Assembly (NCBI GenBank): GCA_016180765.1
Contig: JACPAP010000005.1
Location: 5,261-14,901, forward strand
DNA: 9,641 nt
Origin: Gemmatimonadota bacterium
GTDB taxonomy: Bacteria; Gemmatimonadota; Gemmatimonadetes; Gemmatimonadales; GWC2-71-9
Reading direction: 5' to 3'
In this document: positions 1-6,967 of the stretch, one piece after another
Layout: each line of letters begins with the position of its first letter
How positions within the stretch are numbered: position 1 is the stretch's first letter
Notes under the pieces: model-generated
The model's database searches: none
Seen by the model: only the letters and a program-made list of their open reading frames with translations
Told to the model about the DNA's origin: nothing
Program-made: the position numbers and the translations under genes

Positions 1-403
1 TTCTGGGCTTGAAGGCGCCGCCCCGCAGAATGGCCGCGCCGGCTTCGCGCACCGCCCGCGCGGCGGCCAGGATCTGCTCTTCCGACTCTACCGAGCAGGG
101 GCCCGCCATGACCACCACCTCGTCCCCACCGATGGCCAACCCGCCCGGCAGCCGGACCACCGTGTTCTCCGCCTGCCACTCGCGCGACACCTGCTTATAG
201 GGCTGGGTGACGTGGATGATTTCCTTCACGCCTGGGAGGGCGGCGAGCCGTGAGGCGTCCACCAGGCCGTCGTTGCCGACCAGCCCGATGGCAGTCCGCT
301 GGGCGCCCGGCATGGGACGAGCCTGGTAGCCCATGTCCTCTATCGTATCCACGACGCGCTGGACGTCTTCGGCCACCGCACCGTGCTGCATCACCACGAG
401 CAT
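1..403 (-). CDS. aroF: 3-deoxy-7-phosphoheptulonate (DAHP) synthase, N-terminal part, cut by the left edge
   Basis: This enzyme condenses phosphoenolpyruvate and erythrose 4-phosphate into DAHP, the first step of the shikimate pathway, in the cytoplasm. I translated 134 codons from the ATG at 403; the frame stays open to the window edge. Residues 1-70 look like the small ferredoxin-like regulatory domain of type I-beta DAHP synthases (Thermotoga/Bacillus style): it starts MLVVMQHGA, continues with a VDTIEDMGY segment, and ends GVKEIIHVTQPYK. The barrel begins near residue 95 with the family hallmarks MAGPCSVESEEQ (99-110) and LRGGAFKPR (126-134), which contribute to PEP and metal binding. Family members are about 335-360 residues, so more than half is missing, and a C-terminal chorismate mutase fusion cannot be excluded. 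The start lies two bases after the stop of the hydrolase gene, with a weak GGGGTGG ribosome site before it, so it is probably co-transcribed. Confidence 0.93.
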   Translation of the reverse strand, partial: MLVVMQHGAVAEDVQRVVDTIEDMGYQARPMPGAQRTAIGLVGNDGLVDASRLAALPGVKEIIHVTQPYKQVSREWQAENTVVRLPGGLAIGGDEVVVMAGPCSVESEEQILAAARAVREAGAAILRGGAFKPR

Positions 404-405
404 CG

Positions 406-1173
406 TCAATCCACCCCGATGGTAAACCGGTCGCCGTCGTTGGCGGCGAGCACCTCGCCGCCGAAGGCGCGCGCGGCGACCGAGGTGGGATCAGTCGCCT
501 CGATCGCCGGATAAAAGTGGGTGAGCACCAGGCGGCGGGCGCCGGCGGCACGGGCCAGCGTCCCGGCCTGGGTAGGGCTTAAATGTATCGCAATGGCGCG
601 GTTGTCGGGGAGCGAGCACTCGGCCAGCAGCAGATCGCAGCCCTTGGCCCAACGGGCCAGGTCGTCGCTCGGGCCGGTGTCGCCGGTGTATACCAGGTGC
701 GCATCGGCGTCGCGCACCGCGTAGGCCAGGCTTTCGTCGGTGTGCGGCGTCTTCCAGGCTTCGAGCCGCACGTCTCCGGACAGCTCCAGGCTCTCACCCG
801 CGGCGATCTCCACCAGCTCCAGCGGATACCCCGGCTCGAGCACCCAGTCCCCGAGCGCGCCCGCGAGGACCGTCATGCGGGTTCGGAAACCCACCGGTCC
901 GATCACCCGGAGCAGGGCGCTCCGCGCGGGCAGGGTACCCCACCGGAGCGCGAACAGGAGCATGGGCAGCTCGCCCCAATGATCGGGGTGGAAGTGGGTC
1001 ACGGCTACATGGGTCACGTCGGGCCACGGGACCGCGTGCCGGGCGGCGCGGTGGAGCATTCCCGCGCCGCAGTCGAGCAGCAGGCGGACTCCCCCGGCGC
1101 TCACCCAATGGGCCGGCGCCGTGCGGTGGGCCGACGGCGCCACCGTGCCGCTGCCCAGCACCACCAACTCCAT
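406..1173 (-). CDS. MBL-fold metallohydrolase, RNase Z-like
   Basis: A 255-residue metallo-beta-lactamase-fold hydrolase, probably cytoplasmic since no signal peptide is visible. The N-terminal MELVVLGSGTVAPS strand-loop is typical of the RNase Z/ElaC-like branch. The metal ligands are in place: HFHPDH (H60, H62, D64, H65), H144 in TPHTDES, D165 in YTGDTG, and H219 in LTHFYP; H197 in HLSPTQAG matches the extra histidine region of RNase Z. So two metal sites are expected. The protein is shorter than typical tRNase Z (about 300 residues or more), and I do not see the flexible arm that grips tRNA, so tRNA 3' processing is possible but not shown; a phosphodiesterase or similar esterase is equally likely. 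I chose the ATG at 1173, two bases after the subtilase stop; a GTG at 1179 overlapping that stop as GTGA would add only two residues. A longer frame reaching 1290 lies inside the subtilase tail and is unlikely. Confidence 0.88.
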   Translation of the reverse strand: MELVVLGSGTVAPSAHRTAPAHWVSAGGVRLLLDCGAGMLHRAARHAVPWPDVTHVAVTHFHPDHWGELPMLLFALRWGTLPARSALLRVIGPVGFRTRMTVLAGALGDWVLEPGYPLELVEIAAGESLELSGDVRLEAWKTPHTDESLAYAVRDADAHLVYTGDTGPSDDLARWAKGCDLLLAECSLPDNRAIAIHLSPTQAGTLARAAGARRLVLTHFYPAIEATDPTSVAARAFGGEVLAANDGDRFTIGVD

Positions 1174-1179
1174 GGTCAC
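1173..1179 (-). promoter_or_regulatory. Stop/start junction between subtilase and MBL hydrolase
   Basis: On the minus strand the junction reads GTGACCATG. The TGA at 1178-1176 ends the subtilase, the ATG at 1173 is the preferred hydrolase start, and the overlapping GTG at 1179 is an in-frame alternative. There is no good Shine-Dalgarno sequence just upstream, so translation of the hydrolase probably depends on ribosomes that finish the subtilase. This is inferred from spacing alone. Confidence 0.5.
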
Positions 1180-3449
1180 GGGAGTCCCAGGAACACGATG
1201 CGCTTGAAGAACGTCCCGTCCGGCGTCGCCAGCTTCACCAGATACACACCCTGTGGTACGACCGTGTCGTCTTCGGCGCGCCCATCCCACTCCAGGTTGG
1301 CGTCGCAGCGCCCACCCGCGGCGCCCCCGGGCCGGCCGTACCGTCCCGCCGGCAGCGGGTCGGGAAACGCGTCGCCGGGGATCAACGTGCGTACCCGGTG
1401 ACCGCGCAGATCCAGGATCTCCAGCCGGACGCTGCCGGAGGTGGCGAGGTCGAACCAGATGCAGGTGGTCGAGAGGCCGAGGCCCGGATTGGGGAATGGA
1501 TTAGGGAAGTTCTGAAACAGCAGGGTGACGGGGGGGACGCTCCCGTCCACCACCACGAACGCGCCCTGGCTCTCGGTGGTCGCCGTATCGGAGCCCAGGT
1601 GCGACACGACGCGCCAGCGGTACGGTGTGTTCAGCTCCAGGTCGCTGGTCAGGGTGTGGGCGGTGGTGTCCAGCCCGGTCCGCCGGATGACCACTTCCCG
1701 ATTGTCGGTTCGGAAGACCTCGACGTCGAAGGTGAAGGGACCCGGCGGGCTCACGACGGCCGGGGCCGTCCACCGGAGGGTGGGGCGGGGGTCCCGCACG
1801 GTAGTGCCTCCCGGATCATCCAGCGTGAGGAGATCCGCCCAGGCGGGCACCACGAACTGGGCGTCCGGAGTGAACGCGAGGACCGCGGAATCCGCCGACA
1901 GGGCTTGCAGGGCGAAGCTCAGCCGCCTCCCGGGACGCTGGGGCAGGCCGAGCGTCGCTTGGGTGGAGCTCAGCGCGGTGTCGAGCAACACCACCTGTGG
2001 GCTGGTGTCTGCGCGAGACACAGTCAGCCGGTAGCTCACGGGGTTGCCGAAAGGGGGAACGCCCGGGGTACTCCAGGCGAACGTTGGAGTGACCGCGGTG
2101 AGGAGCGAATCCCTGGGGCTGGAGACCACGATGCCGTACGGGAAGGTCGCGGCGGTGAGCCCATCCGGGAGTCCCCAGCCGCGGTTGTTGTCGGGTCGAG
2201 GGGCGCCGTTCCCCGCGCGGCGCAAGGCGTCCCCCACCTCGACGCCGGTGAGCTGGGGATGGATCTCACGCAGGAGCGCGGCGGCGCCGGCGATGAGCGG
2301 CGCCGCGAAGGACGTTCCGTTGAGACGGCTGAAGCCGCCGGCGGCTTGAGTGTCCAGCACCCACACCTGGACGCCCGGCGCGGTGACGTCCGGCTTGATG
2401 CGGCCGTCCGCGGTGGGGCCCCGGGAGCTGAAGGCCGCCAGGGTGCCGGTGGAATCCTCGGCCCCGACGGCAATGACCGAGTCGCCATCGGCCGGCGTGC
2501 CGAGGGTGCGCGGGTTTGGGCCGTCGTTGCCGACGGAGTTCACCACGGTGATACCGCGCTGGGCGGCGAGGTCCGACGCGATCGTGGTCACCGCGATATC
2601 GCCGTTGAGTTGGCTGAAGGTGTAGCCGAAGTCACTCCCAACCAGATACCCCAGGCTGGCGGAAACGACCTTGGCGTCGAGCGAGGCGGCCCACTCGAGC
2701 GCGGCCACGAAGTTGTCCTCCTCGGCGTGCGTCTCGGACCGCACATCCTCTGTCTTCGCCAGAATGTACTGGGCCTCTGGTGCGATGCCGATCAAGGTTC
2801 CCGGCACGTTCGCCGCCAGGAGCGACCAGGTCGCCGTGCCGTGCCGCGAGGCGCCCGCGGCGTCGTTCGGCTGGTTGCTGACCACGGCGTCGTTGAACAC
2901 GAAGTCCCGCTGGGCGATGACCTTGGCCGACGCGAACGCCGGGTGATCGGTTTCGAAGCCCGTGTCAAGCATTGCGATCCGGACGCCAGCGCCGCGGTAC
3001 CCGCGGCTCACCAGCCGGCCATCCTCCACCAAGGGGAACAGATTCAAGCGCCGGAAGGGCATGGCCGAGGGTCCGTAGAGGGAGTCCTGCGCGGTGATGG
3101 GGGGGGCGCGTGGTACCGGGGGAATCGCGCCCGGCGGAGGCAGGGGCGGCCGCCGAAACCGGGCGACCGGCTGGATCCGCTCGAGCCGGAGATCGCGTCG
3201 CAGTTCCGACAGCGCCGCTCGGGTAACGTTGGCGGAGAGCGCGTGGAGCCATTCGGATCGCCGGCGGACCGTGCCGCCCGCGCGTACCACGGCGTCGGCC
3301 ACGTCTTCCAGCGGGTAGGCCGGGCGGACGAACAACCAGACCGCCACGGTGCTGTCCCGCTGGAGAAGGCGCTCCACCGCTGGGGAGACGGTGGGCTGCT
3401 GCGCCTCGGCGGCCCCTGCGAGGATGGAAAGCGCCAGCAGCGTTCCCAC
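1176..3449 (-). CDS. Secreted subtilisin-like serine protease (S8) with prodomain, two Fn3-like domains and a FlgD/T9SS-like tail
   Basis: A 757-residue exported protease. Order: hydrophobic signal segment (about 2-16, likely cut after AEA); an I9-type inhibitory prodomain (about 20-100); a proline-rich linker (101-117); the S8 catalytic domain (about 150-435) with D162 in LDTGFETDHP, H203 in RHGT, oxyanion N308 in SVGNDGPN and nucleophile S380 in NGTSFAAP; two Fn3-like beta domains (about 440-535 and 540-635); and a C-terminal domain (about 644-757) with FQNFPNPFPNPG, EILDLRGHRVRTL, WDGRAEDDTVVPQGVYLVKL. That tail matches the FlgD-Ig/type IX sorting-like family seen in Bacteroidota and relatives and implies surface or extracellular delivery. 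All catalytic residues are present, so it should be active. The GTG start at 3449 gives a signal segment with no positive charge. An in-frame CTG at 3467 would add LSPPFR and overlaps the smc stop. It follows smc in the operon; its substrate is unknown. Confidence 0.92.
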   Translation of the reverse strand: MGTLLALSILAGAAEAQQPTVSPAVERLLQRDSTVAVWLFVRPAYPLEDVADAVVRAGGTVRRRSEWLHALSANVTRAALSELRRDLRLERIQPVARFRRPPLPPPGAIPPVPRAPPITAQDSLYGPSAMPFRRLNLFPLVEDGRLVSRGYRGAGVRIAMLDTGFETDHPAFASAKVIAQRDFVFNDAVVSNQPNDAAGASRHGTATWSLLAANVPGTLIGIAPEAQYILAKTEDVRSETHAEEDNFVAALEWAASLDAKVVSASLGYLVGSDFGYTFSQLNGDIAVTTIASDLAAQRGITVVNSVGNDGPNPRTLGTPADGDSVIAVGAEDSTGTLAAFSSRGPTADGRIKPDVTAPGVQVWVLDTQAAGGFSRLNGTSFAAPLIAGAAALLREIHPQLTGVEVGDALRRAGNGAPRPDNNRGWGLPDGLTAATFPYGIVVSSPRDSLLTAVTPTFAWSTPGVPPFGNPVSYRLTVSRADTSPQVVLLDTALSSTQATLGLPQRPGRRLSFALQALSADSAVLAFTPDAQFVVPAWADLLTLDDPGGTTVRDPRPTLRWTAPAVVSPPGPFTFDVEVFRTDNREVVIRRTGLDTTAHTLTSDLELNTPYRWRVVSHLGSDTATTESQGAFVVVDGSVPPVTLLFQNFPNPFPNPGLGLSTTCIWFDLATSGSVRLEILDLRGHRVRTLIPGDAFPDPLPAGRYGRPGGAAGGRCDANLEWDGRAEDDTVVPQGVYLVKLATPDGTFFKRIVFLGLP

Positions 3450-3463
3450 CCGGAAGGGTGGGC

Positions 3464-3481
3464 TCAGACCGGCTCGACCTC
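3464..3481 (-). promoter_or_regulatory. smc stop and possible CTG start with ribosome site for the subtilase
   Basis: The minus strand reads GAGGT (3481-3477), nine bases, then CTGA. Its TGA (3466-3464) ends smc and its CTG (3467-3465) is in frame with the subtilase. The next in-frame start, GTG at 3449, has no Shine-Dalgarno sequence at a proper distance. Starting at CTG would supply an arginine ahead of the hydrophobic core, as signal peptides normally have. CTG starts are rare, so I keep GTG as the formal start and mark this as the alternative. Confidence 0.4.
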
Positions 3482-6400
3482 GCCCAGGCGGACGCCGACG
3501 ATGCTGGAGATGCCGGGTTCCTGCATGGTGACGCCGTACACGGCATCACAGGCCTGCATCGTGCGCGGGTTGTGCGTGATCACGATGAACTGGGTCTGCG
3601 ACTTGAACTCGCTGAGCAGGCGCACGAACCGGGCGACGTTGGCATCGTCCAGGGGCGCGTCCACTTCGTCCAGCAAGCAAAACGGGCTGGGCTTGGTGAG
3701 GTAGATGGCGAACAGCAGTGAGATGGCCACCAGGGTGCGCTCGCCCGAGGATAACAGGTGGATCCGTTGGGACCGCTTGCCCCGCGGCGCGGCGCGGATC
3801 TCGATGTCGCTGTTGAGCGGATCGCTTTCGTCCGCCAGCCGCACGTCGCACTCGCCGCCCTCGAAGAGGGTCTCGAAGACGGACCGGAACTGGTCCCGGA
3901 TGGCGGCGAAGGTCTCGAGGAACATGGTGCGGGCGGTCTGGTCGATCTCGCGCACCGCCTGGAGCAGCGCGTCACGCGCGTGCACCAGGTCGTCGCGTTG
4001 GCCGGTGAGGAACTCCAGCCGCCTGACCTCCTCGGCGTGTTCCTCCAGGGCCAGAGCGTTGACCGGCCCCAACGCCTCGATGGCCTGGGCCAGTCGCTCG
4101 GCCTCCGCCCGAAGTGCCTCGGGGTCGCCGGCGACCTCGGGCGCGCCTGCGAGGAGCTGGTCAATGGGCTTGCGCCACTCGCCTTCCACCCGCTCCACCA
4201 ACGCTCGCCGCCGGGCGGCGAGCTCGGCCTCCCGGAGCTCGAGGCGGTGAGCCTCCTCGCGGAGCTCGAACACCTGCGCCCGGGTTTCCTCCACGGCCGC
4301 CTCGGCCGCGCGCAGCGCTTCCTCGGCCGCACCGACCCCGGTCTCCGCCTGCTGCGCGGCCGCCTGGAGCTGCTGCACCTGCACCCGTCGCTCGGCCAGC
4401 TGGTCGGTCCACTGGGCCCGCTGCTGCGCCAACCCCGCGGTTTCGGTGATGATCTCGGCCAGCTCGGCCTCCAGCCGGCGGATGGCCGCCTCGGCTTGCG
4501 CCAGCGCCTCCGATGCCCGTTGCTCCCGCTCGCGCGCCGCGGTTTCCCGGGCCGACACCTGCGCCTCCTCCACCTGCCAGTGGACCCGGCGCTCCCGCGC
4601 GGCCTCCTGCCGGGATTCGAGATCCGCCAGGAGCAGGCGCTGCGCCTGTACCCGCTCATCCAGACCGGCGCGCTCCTGCTCCGCGGCGGTCCGGGCCGTC
4701 TGGATCTCGCGCAGGCGGCGCGCACGCTGGTCCAGGTGGCGCCGCGTGCGGGCCAATGCGTCGTCCGCCTCCGTCCGTTCGCGTTCCAGGCGCTGGAGCT
4801 GGCGTTCGGCGTCGTCGCCTCCCGCCTGGGCCTCGCGCAGCGCGACGCGAGCGCCTTCCAGCCGCGCCGCCGCCTCGGCCACCGTAGTCTCCGCCTCATC
4901 GTGCGCACGCTGCGCGGCGGCGACGGCCTGGTCCAGCTCGCTGCGGCGGGCGGTCAGGCGGGTGCTTTCCTCTTCCAGCGCCGCGAGCTCGGCGCGGCGA
5001 CTCAGCAGACCGCCGTCGCCGTCGCCGGACAGAAACACGGCGCCGCTGGTGCGCTGGATGGATGCGCCCTCGGGGTCGAGCAGGATGTCGCCCGCCACGA
5101 GCGCGGCGACCCAGCGCGCCGCCGGCTCGGCCGCGTCGAGCCCCATCGGGAGCCGCGCTCCAGCCGCCCGCCCCGTACGCTCCGCATACGGGGGCCGCGG
5201 CCCCGGGGTCACCGGCAGCAACACCAGCGGCCCGGGCCGGGCCTCCCCGTGCCACCGCCGCACCGCCTCCACCGCGGCCTCATCCCGTACCAGCACGGCG
5301 TGCAGCCAATCCGCCAGCAGGCGCTCCGCCAGCCGCGCCGAGGCGGTGGAGGTCCGCACGAAGTCGCTCACGGGTCCCAGCACTGCGCCGGGGCCGAACG
5401 TGTCCCGCACCTGCATCAGCTGCCGCGCCGCCGGCGCCAACCCCACCCGCTCGCGCTCCAGCTCGGCCAGGGCGTCGCGTCGAGCGGCCGCCTGGGCCTG
5501 CGCTTCGTCGGCCGCCCGGAGCTCCACCCGCAGCGCCGCCTCCGATTCGCGGCGGGACGACAGCTCGTGACGGGCCCGCTCGTGCTCACCCGCCGCCTCG
5601 CGTTGCTCGCGTTCCCGCGTCGCGAGGGTCCGGCGCGCCTGGTCCACTTTCCCTCGGGCCGCTGTGCACTCGCGCTCCGCCTGCGACAACCGCTCCACGA
5701 AGTCTGCTTCCTGCTCCTTGAGGTCCGCCGTCTCCCGCTCCACCACGCCCTGCTCGGCGTGGAGCGCCCGCTCGGTGGCGCCCTGGTTCTGGAGCGCGTC
5801 TTCCAACTGGCGCACGGCATCCCGCTGCTCGGCCAGGCGCTGTCGGGCGGTGTCTTCGCTGGCGGTGCGCCGGTCCAGCTCGGTCTGGACCGATTCCCGT
5901 GCGGCCTCCGCGGCGGCCCGCTCCTGGGCGGCGGCCTCCCGCTCCCGTGTGGCCTGCTGCGCCGCGTCGCGCGCCTGGTCCCGCTCGGCCTGGGCCCGAG
6001 TCTGGCGCTGCGCCGCGTTGTCCAGCCGCTCTCCGGCCAATCGCACATCGCCCTCCAGACGCCCCACTTCCAGCTGGGCCGCTGCCAGCCGCCGTTCTAC
6101 CTCAGCGCGGCGCGCCTCCGCCGTGGCGCGCGCCTGTACCCGCGCTTCGCGCTCCTGCTCACGCGCGCCTAAGCTTTCCTGCGCGGCCGGAGCCCGGACG
6201 GCGAGCGCCTGCCGTTCGGCCGCCAGGCTGGCGCCGTCCGCGTCCAGTGCCGCCAGGTCATGCCGCGTGAGCGTCATCACCAGGGCGAATCGCTCGTCGG
6301 TGAACTGCCGGTGGCGCTCCGTCTTGCCGCGCTGGCGCGCCAGGCTCCGCACCTGGGTCTGGACTTCCGCGATCAGGTCCTCCAACCGCACCAGGTCCTC

Positions 6401-6955
6401 GGTGGTCTTCTCGAGCCGCCGCTCGGTGGAGGTCTTGCGGTCACGGTACAGGCCGATCCCCGCCGCTTCCTCGAACAGCGACCGGCGCTCTTCCGCCCGG
6501 TCCGACAGCAGGCGATCGATCATTCCGGCCTCCATCACCACGCCGGCGTCACTGCCGAGGCCGGTGCCGCTCAGCAGGTCCTGCACGTCGCGCAGCCGCA
6601 CCGGCGATTGATTGATCAGGTACTCGCTGAGCCCGCTCCGGGTCAGGCGGCGGGTAATGGCGACTTCGTGATAGGCGATGGGGAGCCCCCCGTCGCCGTT
6701 GTCGAAGATGAGCGAGACCTCGGCGAGGCTCACCGGCTTGCGCCTGGCCGAGCCGTGGAAGATCACGTCCTCCATGCGCAGGCCGCGGAGCAGGCGGATC
6801 CGTTGCTCGCCCAACACCCAGCGCACGGCGTCCGAGATGTTGGATTTGCCGCAGCCGTTGGGGCCCACCACCGCGGTCACCCCCTCGTCGAACGCGAGGT
6901 CTACGGGCGTGGCGAACGACTTGAACCCCGACAGGGCGAGCCGGGTCAATTTCAT
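3464..6955 (-). CDS. smc: Chromosome segregation protein SMC (bacterial condensin)
   Basis: A full-length 1163-residue SMC, the ATPase that dimerises and, with ScpA/ScpB, organises and segregates the chromosome. The N-terminal head (1-165) has Walker A GPNGCGKSN (31-39) and the SMC landmark RSLFEEAAGIG. Coiled coil 1 spans about 170-500 and is rich in Ala, Glu, Arg and Gln. The hinge (about 505-655) contains FGPGAVLGPVSDFV and ends GGLLSRRAEL. Coiled coil 2 spans about 655-1000. The C-terminal head has signature LSSGERTLVAISLLFAIYL (1068-1086), Walker B with D-loop CLLDEVDAPLDDANV (D1096, E1097), and H1128 in ITHNP. Oddities: the signature is LSSGE rather than LSGGE, and the position of the Q-loop glutamine (normally QG after the hydrophobic strand) is A143 in VVMEAGMIDRLL. 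The ATG at 6955 overlaps the upstream stop as ATGA and has GGGGA seven bases before it; the longer frame to 7897 is rejected. No scpA, scpB, ftsY or rnc is seen here. Confidence 0.97.
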   Translation of the reverse strand: MKLTRLALSGFKSFATPVDLAFDEGVTAVVGPNGCGKSNISDAVRWVLGEQRIRLLRGLRMEDVIFHGSARRKPVSLAEVSLIFDNGDGGLPIAYHEVAITRRLTRSGLSEYLINQSPVRLRDVQDLLSGTGLGSDAGVVMEAGMIDRLLSDRAEERRSLFEEAAGIGLYRDRKTSTERRLEKTTEDLVRLEDLIAEVQTQVRSLARQRGKTERHRQFTDERFALVMTLTRHDLAALDADGASLAAERQALAVRAPAAQESLGAREQEREARVQARATAEARRAEVERRLAAAQLEVGRLEGDVRLAGERLDNAAQRQTRAQAERDQARDAAQQATREREAAAQERAAAEAARESVQTELDRRTASEDTARQRLAEQRDAVRQLEDALQNQGATERALHAEQGVVERETADLKEQEADFVERLSQAERECTAARGKVDQARRTLATREREQREAAGEHERARHELSSRRESEAALRVELRAADEAQAQAAARRDALAELERERVGLAPAARQLMQVRDTFGPGAVLGPVSDFVRTSTASARLAERLLADWLHAVLVRDEAAVEAVRRWHGEARPGPLVLLPVTPGPRPPYAERTGRAAGARLPMGLDAAEPAARWVAALVAGDILLDPEGASIQRTSGAVFLSGDGDGGLLSRRAELAALEEESTRLTARRSELDQAVAAAQRAHDEAETTVAEAAARLEGARVALREAQAGGDDAERQLQRLERERTEADDALARTRRHLDQRARRLREIQTARTAAEQERAGLDERVQAQRLLLADLESRQEAARERRVHWQVEEAQVSARETAAREREQRASEALAQAEAAIRRLEAELAEIITETAGLAQQRAQWTDQLAERRVQVQQLQAAAQQAETGVGAAEEALRAAEAAVEETRAQVFELREEAHRLELREAELAARRRALVERVEGEWRKPIDQLLAGAPEVAGDPEALRAEAERLAQAIEALGPVNALALEEHAEEVRRLEFLTGQRDDLVHARDALLQAVREIDQTARTMFLETFAAIRDQFRSVFETLFEGGECDVRLADESDPLNSDIEIRAAPRGKRSQRIHLLSSGERTLVAISLLFAIYLTKPSPFCLLDEVDAPLDDANVARFVRLLSEFKSQTQFIVITHNPRTMQACDAVYGVTMQEPGISSIVGVRLGEVEPV

Positions 6956-6967
6956 CGTCGGGTCCCC
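6952..6967 (-). promoter_or_regulatory. Ribosome site and ATGA overlap setting the smc start
   Basis: The minus strand shows GGGGA at 6967-6963, seven bases of spacer, then ATGA. The ATG (6955) begins smc and the TGA (6954-6952) ends the SPOR gene. This fixes the smc start and indicates translational coupling of the two genes. Confidence 0.75.

Noticed and set aside
583..1401. 272-codon plus-strand frame
   Set aside because: It is antisense to the MBL hydrolase, whose metal motifs are intact, and has no recognisable protein family features.
1398..3704. 768-codon open frame on the plus strand
   Set aside because: It lies opposite the subtilase and the end of smc, has low-complexity Gly/Arg/Glu-rich composition and no recognisable domain; long antisense frames are expected in GC-rich coding DNA.
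3580..4908. 442-codon minus-strand frame inside smc
   Set aside because: Arg/Ser/Pro-rich shadow in a shifted frame; the SMC frame has all the conserved motifs.
3758..6172. 804-codon open frame on the plus strand
   Set aside because: It is antisense to the SMC coiled coil; its Leu/Arg/Gly-rich repeats mirror the coiled-coil codons and there is no motif or ribosome site.
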